Part shown: positions 57,873 through 64,000 of the stretch, one piece after another
How the letters are laid out: every line of letters begins with the position of its first letter
How positions within the stretch are numbered: position 1 is the stretch's first letter
NCBI RefSeq assembly: GCF_042666235.1
Contig: NZ_JBHTFQ010000006.1
Location: 1-64,000 of the forward strand
Source: Halodurantibacterium daqingensis
GTDB taxonomy: Bacteria > Pseudomonadota > Alphaproteobacteria > Rhodobacterales > Rhodobacteraceae
Reading direction: 5' to 3'
DNA length: 64,000 nt
Translations under genes and position numbers: made by a program
The notes under the pieces: generated by a model
Told to the model about the DNA's origin: nothing
Seen by the model: only the letters and a program-made list of their open reading frames with translations
The model's database searches: none

Positions 57873-58847
57873 ATGGTTTCTTCCCGCAAGCTTTCCGCCG
57901 AAGAGGTCGAGGCCCTTGTCGGCGGCCTGTTCAACATGGACGAGGACGAGACGACCGGCCGCACCGAGGACGGCCAGGATGTACGCCCCTATACCTTCGG
58001 TGGCAATGACCTGTCGCTCATGGGCGACTACTATGCGCTGCGCATGATCAACGAACGGTTCTGCCGGCTGGCGCGGTCGGTCTTCCTGCCGATGCTGCGG
58101 ATCACGCCGCGGATCTCCTCCTTCCCGCCCGAGGTCAAGACCTTCGATGAATACCGCGACGGGATCGACAATTTCGTCAGCCTCACCACCAGCCGCATCG
58201 AGGAACTGCGGGGCAACCAGCTGATCGTGATCGCCCCCAGCTTCATCTCGCTTCTGACGGAAAGCTATTACGGCGGACGGGCCCGGCCGCTGCGCAATTC
58301 CCGGGGCGAGTTCACCGCCACCGAACAGCGGGTGCTGAGCATCATCACCCAGGGGCTGAACCAGGCGCTGCAGCTGGCCTGGCGCGATCTGGTGCCGCTG
58401 ACCTTCACGATCCAGAGCACCGAGGAGAACCTCCAGTTCGCCTCGTTCGTGGATGGCGGCGACATGGTGATCAACTGCTCGTTCATGGTGCAGCTTCCGG
58501 AAAGCGACCCGGCAAGCTTTGACATCCTCTATCCGGTGCAGACGCTCAAGCCGCTTGCCTCGCAGCTTCGGTCGCGCGTCCAGTCCGACTTTGTCGATGA
58601 CGACATGTCCTGGCGTGACAAGCTGGAGCGGGCGATCCTCTCGATCCCGCTGACACTGACTGCGCGGCTTGCAGAGCCCACCGTGCCGCTGCGCCGGCTT
58701 CTGCACCTGCAAAGCGGCGAGGTCTTTCCCATCCAGATCGGCGAGGCGATCGAGGTTCATGTCGAAAACCGCCGCATCTTCGACGCCGAGATGGGCGAGA
58801 TCGGCGGCCGCGCGGCGCTGAACCTGAAAACCCGCCACACCAGTTGA
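57873..58847 (+). CDS. fliM: Flagellar motor switch protein FliM
   Basis: A 324-aa C-ring protein. The N-terminus (KLSAEEVEALVGGLF) lies where the CheY-binding peptide sits in relatives, though it differs from the LSQxEIDALL consensus. The middle CheC-like domain has NRRIFDA-type and NQLIVIAPSFISLLTESYYG, GGRARPLRNSRGEFTATEQR. The C-terminal SpoA domain is LTARLAEPTVPLRRLLHLQS with EVFPIQIGEAIEVHVENRRI. It starts eight bases after fliL. Confidence 0.93.
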   Translation: MVSSRKLSAEEVEALVGGLFNMDEDETTGRTEDGQDVRPYTFGGNDLSLMGDYYALRMINERFCRLARSVFLPMLRITPRISSFPPEVKTFDEYRDGIDNFVSLTTSRIEELRGNQLIVIAPSFISLLTESYYGGRARPLRNSRGEFTATEQRVLSIITQGLNQALQLAWRDLVPLTFTIQSTEENLQFASFVDGGDMVINCSFMVQLPESDPASFDILYPVQTLKPLASQLRSRVQSDFVDDDMSWRDKLERAILSIPLTLTARLAEPTVPLRRLLHLQSGEVFPIQIGEAIEVHVENRRIFDAEMGEIGGRAALNLKTRHTS

Positions 58848-58864
58848 GCCTGAAAGGAAATCCC

Positions 58865-59158
58865 ATGGCCAGATCCAGCGACGGCGAAAGCCGCCCCAGC
58901 GTCGAGAACCTGCGGGTGCTTGAAAACATCGAGGTGCGCATGACCGTCGAGGTCGGGCGCACGGAAATCACCATCCGCGATCTGCTCCGCCTTTCGGAAG
59001 GCTCGGTGATCGAGCTTGACCGGCTGGCGGGCGACCCGCTCGATATCCTCGTCAATGGCACGATGATCGCCAAGGGCGAGGTGGTGATGGTCGGCGACCG
59101 TTTCGGCGTGCGCTTTGGCGAGATCGTGGAGCCCGAGAAGCGCGTCGAGAGCCTTTGA
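58865..59158 (+). CDS. fliN: Flagellar motor switch protein FliN
   Basis: A 97-aa C-ring protein made of one SpoA domain: ENIEVRMTVEVGRTEITIRD, LLRLSEGSVIELDRLAGDPL, DILVNGTMIAKGEVVMVGDR, FGVRFGEIV. ATG 58865 follows AAAGGAAA. It closes the flagellar cluster in this window; the export genes fliOPQR are not downstream. Confidence 0.93.
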   Translation: MARSSDGESRPSVENLRVLENIEVRMTVEVGRTEITIRDLLRLSEGSVIELDRLAGDPLDILVNGTMIAKGEVVMVGDRFGVRFGEIVEPEKRVESL

Positions 59159-59331
59159 CGCGCCACCCGCCTCCGTCCAGGGCCTGCGGTCCGACGATGT
59201 TTCCGGTGGGCAGCTTGGCCGATCCCATCCGGCCGGGCGCCCTCACCGTGGTCCCCGGAGCATCGCGGGGCAAGGCAGGACGGCCGGACCCTGACGCCGG
59301 GCCGGGCCACCCGCCCCATGCGCCCGCCCAC

Positions 59332-60525
59332 TCAGCCCGTGGCGGCAGCGGTCACATCGTGGCCATAGATCCAGTCAAAGCGGCGCAGCGGCGCATCCGG
59401 CATCAACCGCCCGCCGATCCGCAAGCCCAGATGCGCGACGCCGCGCAGAGGTCCGCGCAGGTGATAGGCGCGGGCATTGCGGTTCGCCGCCTCGACCACA
59501 GCGCGCACCCGGGACTGACGGCGCATCTGATAGGCGGCAAAGGCGGCGGCGAGACCGTCATGGCTGGCAAGGCAATCGGCCAGAACCCAGGCATCCTCAA
59601 GCGCCATGTTCGCGCCCTGGGCCATGAAGGGCAGCGTCGGATGCGCCGCATCGCCCAGGATGGCAACGCCCTGATCTGCGCCATTCACCCGATACCAGTG
59701 CTGCGCGACGGGATGACGGAACAGCCCCCAGAGATGCACCTGCCCCACCTGCGCCAGCCAGTCGGGCAGAGGCCCGCCGAACGCCGCAAAGGCGGCGCGC
59801 AGGTTCTCGGGGTTGTCCTCATGCGTCCAGCCTTCTTCCGTCCAGCTGCGCCGCTCCTCGACCGCGACGATGTTGCGCTGCGTGCCGCCCCGCAAGGGAT
59901 AGCTGACCAGATGCCGCCCCGGCCCCATGAAGACCTGCGCCTCGGCGGGGGCGCCCGGGGTCTCGGGGATCACCGCGCGCCAGGCGACCTGATGGGTGAA
60001 AAAGGGCGCGACCTTGCCGTTCAGCGCCTGGCGCACCACCGAATGCAGCCCGTCGGCACCGATCACAAGCGGCAGATCGCATTCGGCACCCTGGGCGGTG
60101 CGGAGACGCGGCATGTGATCGCCCAGCGTCAGTTCCGTCACCTGCTGCAGCATCCGGAAGCGCACACCGGCATCGCGCGCCGCCTGGGCCAGCATCTCGA
60201 TCAGATCGGCACGATGCAGGAAGTGATAGCCGCGCCCGGGCCCCAACCCGGCAAGATCCAGCCGCAGCACCTGCTTTCCGCGCAGCCCGTCGCGCAGCAC
60301 GACCGCCTGCGCCGCGACCCCCTGCTGCGCCAGCGCCGCGCCCAGCCCCAGGGCCACCAGAACCCGCGCCCCGTTCGGGCTGATCTGCAAGCCGGCGCCG
60401 ACCTCGCGCAGGGCGTCGGCGCGCTCCAGCACCGTGACCTGCGCCCCGCGCATTGCCAACGCCGTTGCCACCGCAAGCCCCGCGATGCCGGCACCCAGCA
60501 CGGTGATCTTCTGCCCGATCAGCAT
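59332..60525 (-). CDS. FAD-dependent monooxygenase (salicylate hydroxylase-like)
   Basis: A 397-aa flavoprotein of the PHBH fold from ATG 60525. The dinucleotide-binding GxGxxG is ITVLGAGIAGLAVATALAMR at the N-terminus, the DG motif is IGADGLHSVVRQALNG near residue 155, and the GD motif is VAILGDAAHPTLPFMAQGAN near 285, followed by MALEDAWVLADCL. These are typical NAD(P)H-dependent aromatic hydroxylases, often called salicylate 1-monooxygenase-like. The substrate cannot be read from sequence, and no aromatic-degradation genes are adjacent. It is followed by nothing on its strand and is convergent with the flagellar operon. Confidence 0.88.
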   Translation of the reverse strand: MLIGQKITVLGAGIAGLAVATALAMRGAQVTVLERADALREVGAGLQISPNGARVLVALGLGAALAQQGVAAQAVVLRDGLRGKQVLRLDLAGLGPGRGYHFLHRADLIEMLAQAARDAGVRFRMLQQVTELTLGDHMPRLRTAQGAECDLPLVIGADGLHSVVRQALNGKVAPFFTHQVAWRAVIPETPGAPAEAQVFMGPGRHLVSYPLRGGTQRNIVAVEERRSWTEEGWTHEDNPENLRAAFAAFGGPLPDWLAQVGQVHLWGLFRHPVAQHWYRVNGADQGVAILGDAAHPTLPFMAQGANMALEDAWVLADCLASHDGLAAAFAAYQMRRQSRVRAVVEAANRNARAYHLRGPLRGVAHLGLRIGGRLMPDAPLRRFDWIYGHDVTAAATG

Positions 60526-60542
60526 TGCCGCCCCCTCGGATG

Positions 60543-60571
60543 AAAACACCGGGACGATGACCGCCCCGGTG
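60543..60571 (-). terminator. Rho-independent terminator after dksA
   Basis: CACCGGG and CCCGGTG pair around an 11-base loop. On the minus strand the hairpin follows the dksA stop by 27 bases and runs into TTTTCATCC. Confidence 0.65.
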
Positions 60572-60597
60572 CCCGAACCTTGCCGATCCCCCGGGGA

Positions 60598-61020
60598 TCA
60601 GTCGTCGCGATGCACCTTTTCGCGGCGCTCGTGGCGCTCCTGCGCCTCGAGGGTCATGGTTGCGATCGGGCGGGCGTCGAGCCGCTTGAGCGAGATCGGC
60701 TCGCCGGTCACTTCACAATAGCCATATTCGCCGTTCTCGATCCGCCGCAGCGCGGCATCGATCTTGGCCACGAGCTTGCGCTGCCGGTCACGTGTGCGCA
60801 GTTCCAGCGCGCGGTCGGTTTCCTCGCTTGCGCGGTCGGCAATATCGGGAACGTTGCGGGCGCTGTCCTGCAGGCCCTCAAGGGTTTCGCGGCTGTTATC
60901 AAGAAGTTCTGCCTTCCAGGCGTGCAGCTTGCGCCGGAAGTACTCCAGCTGCCGTTCGTTCATGAACGGCTCGTCCTCGGCGGGGCGATAATCCTCGGGT
61001 AGAAAGACCTCTGCCTTCAT
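60598..61020 (-). CDS. dksA: RNA polymerase-binding protein DksA (zinc-less type)
   Basis: A 140-aa transcription factor. ATG 61020 follows GGGAA; an ATG 63 bases upstream is possible. The coiled coil carries the tip acidic pair region VPDIADRASEETDRALELRT, which enters the RNA polymerase secondary channel. The globular part has YGYCEVTGEPISLKRLDARP, IATMTLEAQERHERREKV: only one of the four zinc cysteines remains. Rhodobacter sphaeroides encodes a functional DksA of this kind that works with ppGpp in rRNA and amino-acid gene control. It is monocistronic with its own terminator. Confidence 0.93.
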   Translation of the reverse strand: MKAEVFLPEDYRPAEDEPFMNERQLEYFRRKLHAWKAELLDNSRETLEGLQDSARNVPDIADRASEETDRALELRTRDRQRKLVAKIDAALRRIENGEYGYCEVTGEPISLKRLDARPIATMTLEAQERHERREKVHRDD

Positions 61021-61210
61021 CTCGGTTCCCTTTTGTAAACCGGATACGGAGTGCTCTGTCTTTGTTTTTTCAGTCATTTGCATCCGGCACCCTTCCCGGC
61101 CCCGCCTTTAGCGCAACCTCTGGGGCTTGTCACTAGGGGATAGTGCGCCTTGCGGCAAATTGAGGGCGCCGCTATCGTGCTGCAAGGCAGAACAGCAAGA
61201 AACGGGCAGA

Positions 61211-62053
<843 letters not shown>

Positions 62054-62077
62054 CACCTGCCGCGAAAGGGGGCCCCG

Positions 62078-62536
62078 ATGGGCGAACCGCAGACCTTCAC
62101 CATCCGTCCCCTGGCCCCGGGCGACCGCGACCAGTGGCAGGGCCTGTGGACGGGCTACCTGACCTTCTATGAAACCAGCGTCGCCGCGCCTGTCTATGAC
62201 AGCACCTTCGCGCGGCTTCTGGGCAGCGATCCGCACGATTTCAGCGCCCTGGTCGCCGAAGATGCCGGCGGCCGGCTGCTTGGCCTGGCGCATTACCTTT
62301 TCCATCGCCACTGCTGGCGGACCGAGGACGTGTGCTATCTGCAAGATCTGTTCACCGCGCCCGAGGCCCGCGGCCGCGGGGTGGGACGGGCGCTGATCGA
62401 GGCAGTCTATGCGGCGGCCGATAAAGCGGGCGCGGGCATGGTCTACTGGCTGACCCAGCAGGACAACGCAACCGCCCGCCGCCTTTATGACCAGATCGGA
62501 CAGGTCACACCCTTCATCAAATACAACCGCGCATGA
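62078..62536 (+). CDS. GNAT-family N-acetyltransferase
   Basis: A 152-aa acetyltransferase. The acetyl-CoA-binding motif A is DLFTAPEARGRGVGRALIEA near residue 100, motif B is AAADKAGAGMVYWLTQQDNA, ending in ATARRLYDQIGQVTPFIKYN. The substrate is unknown. It starts 24 bases after the MoxR gene and overlaps the next gene by four bases, so the three are probably one operon. Confidence 0.88.
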   Translation: MGEPQTFTIRPLAPGDRDQWQGLWTGYLTFYETSVAAPVYDSTFARLLGSDPHDFSALVAEDAGGRLLGLAHYLFHRHCWRTEDVCYLQDLFTAPEARGRGVGRALIEAVYAAADKAGAGMVYWLTQQDNATARRLYDQIGQVTPFIKYNRA

Positions 62537-63921
62537 ACCTGCCGCAACCCAAGGCCGGCAGCAGGCCGCTCTGCCCACCACGCCTGATTCTGGCGGGTCT
62601 CGCGCTTGCGATGCTGGTCGCCTGCACCCCGCGCGAGCCCGCCCGCGACGCGGACTTGCCGCCGATGAAGACCTTTGCCGCCGCCCGGCCCGCCCCGCCG
62701 CAGCGGCCCAATGTCAACATTGCGCAGGATTTTCTCGAGCTTTCGTTCGAGATGGAGGACGGGCGGAGCCTTCCGGTGCTCAGCCGCTTCGAAGGGCCGG
62801 TGCAGCTTGCCGTCACGGGCGCGATCCCCGAAGTCTCGCTCCGCGATCTCGACCTTCTGATCGCCCGCCTGCGCGCCGAGGCCGAGATCGACATCACGCG
62901 CATCGGCGATCCGTCCGGCGCGCAGATCGTGGTCGAGTTCCTGCCCCGCGCCACGCTTCAGTCCTTCGCCCCGCAGACGGCCTGTTTCGTGGTGCCACGG
63001 GTCGGCAGCTGGTCCGAGTTTCGCCGCAACCGCCGCGCCCCGCTGCTGGACTGGACGACCCTGTCGCAGCGCGAACGCATCGCCGTCTTCGTGCCGCAGG
63101 ACACCAGCCCGCAGGAAATCCGCGACTGCCTGCACGAGGAAATCGCCCAGGCGCTGGGGCCGCTCAACGATCTGTATCGCCTGTCGGATTCGATCTTCAA
63201 TGACGACAATTTCCACTCGGTCCTGACCGGCTTCGACATGCTGATCCTGCGCACCTATTACGCGCCGGAACTGGCAAGCGGCATGTCCCGCAACGAGGTC
63301 GCAGCCCGCCTGCCTGCGATCCTGCGCCGCCTGAACCCCGCTGGCGAACGCCCCGCCCTGCCCGATCCCGGCCCCACCCCGCGCGACTGGCTGAACGCGA
63401 TCGAGGTGGCGCTTGCCCCGGAACGCCGCCCCGACCGGCTGGATGCGGCGCGCTATGCGGTGCTGGTGGCGCAGGATGCGGGCTGGCAGGACAGCCGGCT
63501 GGGCCTTTCGCTTTACGCGATGGGCCGGGCCGCAGCGGCGGATTTCAGCACGCTCTCCGTGGCCTCCTTCCTGCGCGCCGGGCTTGTCTGGCGCGATCTT
63601 CCCGGCGCCGAAGTGCACATCGCCCATATCGACATGCAGATGGCAGCCTTTGCGCTGACCGCAGATCAGCCCGATCATGCGCTGGCCCTTGCCGATCGCG
63701 CGATCGGTCCGGCACGGCAGGCCCAGAATGCGGCGCTTCTGGCCAGCGTGCTGATGCTGCGGGCCACGGCGCTTTCCGCGCTGGGCCGCGACCACGAGGC
63801 GCGGGCGGACCGGCTCGACAGCCTTGGCTGGGCGCGCTATGGCTTCGGCTCGGACCAGGAGGTGCGGGACCGGATGGCGGAAATCGCCGCCCTGGCCGCG
63901 CCAGCACAGGAAGGCGGATGA
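62533..63921 (+). CDS. DUF2927-domain lipoprotein-like protein
   Basis: A 462-aa protein with an N-terminal hydrophobic segment ending in a lipobox-like cysteine (LILAGLALAMLVACTP), so probably a periplasmic lipoprotein. Residues about 60-260 are the DUF2927 domain, with the conserved RDCLHEEIAQALGPLNDLYR and LRTYYAPELASGM that contain the HE pair of a possible zinc site. The C-terminal half is helical and reads like tetratricopeptide repeats. Function unknown; common in Rhodobacterales. Confidence 0.82.
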   Translation: MNLPQPKAGSRPLCPPRLILAGLALAMLVACTPREPARDADLPPMKTFAAARPAPPQRPNVNIAQDFLELSFEMEDGRSLPVLSRFEGPVQLAVTGAIPEVSLRDLDLLIARLRAEAEIDITRIGDPSGAQIVVEFLPRATLQSFAPQTACFVVPRVGSWSEFRRNRRAPLLDWTTLSQRERIAVFVPQDTSPQEIRDCLHEEIAQALGPLNDLYRLSDSIFNDDNFHSVLTGFDMLILRTYYAPELASGMSRNEVAARLPAILRRLNPAGERPALPDPGPTPRDWLNAIEVALAPERRPDRLDAARYAVLVAQDAGWQDSRLGLSLYAMGRAAAADFSTLSVASFLRAGLVWRDLPGAEVHIAHIDMQMAAFALTADQPDHALALADRAIGPARQAQNAALLASVLMLRATALSALGRDHEARADRLDSLGWARYGFGSDQEVRDRMAEIAALAAPAQEGG

Positions 63922-64000
63922 TGATTGTTCTGGCAGGTATCGTGATCGGGGCGATCATCGGCGTGATGCAGGCACGCAAACGGCAGGGCAACCGGCTGGA
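63918..64000 (+). CDS. Partial membrane protein gene cut by the window edge
   Basis: Begins ATG ATG at 63918/63921 overlapping the previous stop, and runs open to the end of the window. The visible residues (MIVLAGIVIGAIIGVMQARK then RQGNRL) form a first hydrophobic helix with a basic cytoplasmic flank. It is probably a small inner-membrane protein in the same operon. Nothing more can be said. Confidence 0.55.
   Translation, partial: MMIVLAGIVIGAIIGVMQARKRQGNRL

Overview
The window comes from a high-GC alphaproteobacterium, most likely a member of the Rhodobacterales. Support for this is the housekeeping set (zinc-less DksA, DUF2927 protein, Hint-domain protein, class II DAHP synthase, phoR-pst-phoU-phoB order) and a flagellar cluster headed by a FleT-like sigma-54 activator, as in the fla1 system of Rhodobacter sphaeroides. 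No rRNA, tRNA or CRISPR array was seen.

Positions 1 to about 18.76 kb are one arm of a prophage or related element with visibly lower GC. They carry early and replication functions only. A leftward operon holds a 116-aa protein, a VapE-type primase/helicase and an 81-aa protein. A divergent rightward run holds three small proteins, a Cas4-like DUF2800 nuclease, an Enc34-type (DUF2815) ssDNA-binding protein, an adenine/cytosine-N4 methyltransferase, a 68-aa protein, a family B DNA polymerase, a zinc-ribbon protein, a VRR-NUC nuclease and an SNF2-like helicase. After these come two XRE regulators (one with an S24 domain), a C5 methyltransferase, a 111-aa protein and a PAPS-reductase-like PP-loop protein. 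Structural genes and integrase are absent and presumably lie to the left.

The phage arm holds the unusual biology. The methyltransferase gene is invaded twice: by an intein whose HNH endonuclease is encoded in the +1 frame, and by an antisense HNH gene that leaves the host frame open. The polymerase gene is split into two ORFs by a third HNH gene, at the point that should be the tip of the fingers hairpin. Several otherwise unrelated phage proteins end in, or carry, an acidic motif of the form (D/E)(D/E)x(0-3)(D/E)LLG, which suggests a shared docking partner.

From about 19.8 kb the sequence is ordinary chromosome: a beta-barrel protein, a Ca2+/Na+ exchanger, a Hint-domain protein, a MobA-like nucleotidyltransferase, livJ-livG-livF-livH-livM (leftward), a PQQ-type sugar dehydrogenase, a GlxA-type regulator, class II DAHP synthase, a PAS_5 protein, yicC (frameshifted here)-gmk-gamma carbonic anhydrase-cystathionine beta-lyase, and the phosphate regulon phoR-pstSCAB-phoU-phoB behind a clear Pho box. 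An IS30 remnant then precedes fleT-fliEFGHIJ and fliKLMN; each of these two groups has a sigma-54 promoter. The right end holds an FAD monooxygenase, dksA, a MoxR-type ATPase, a GNAT acetyltransferase, a DUF2927 protein and a gene cut by the window edge.
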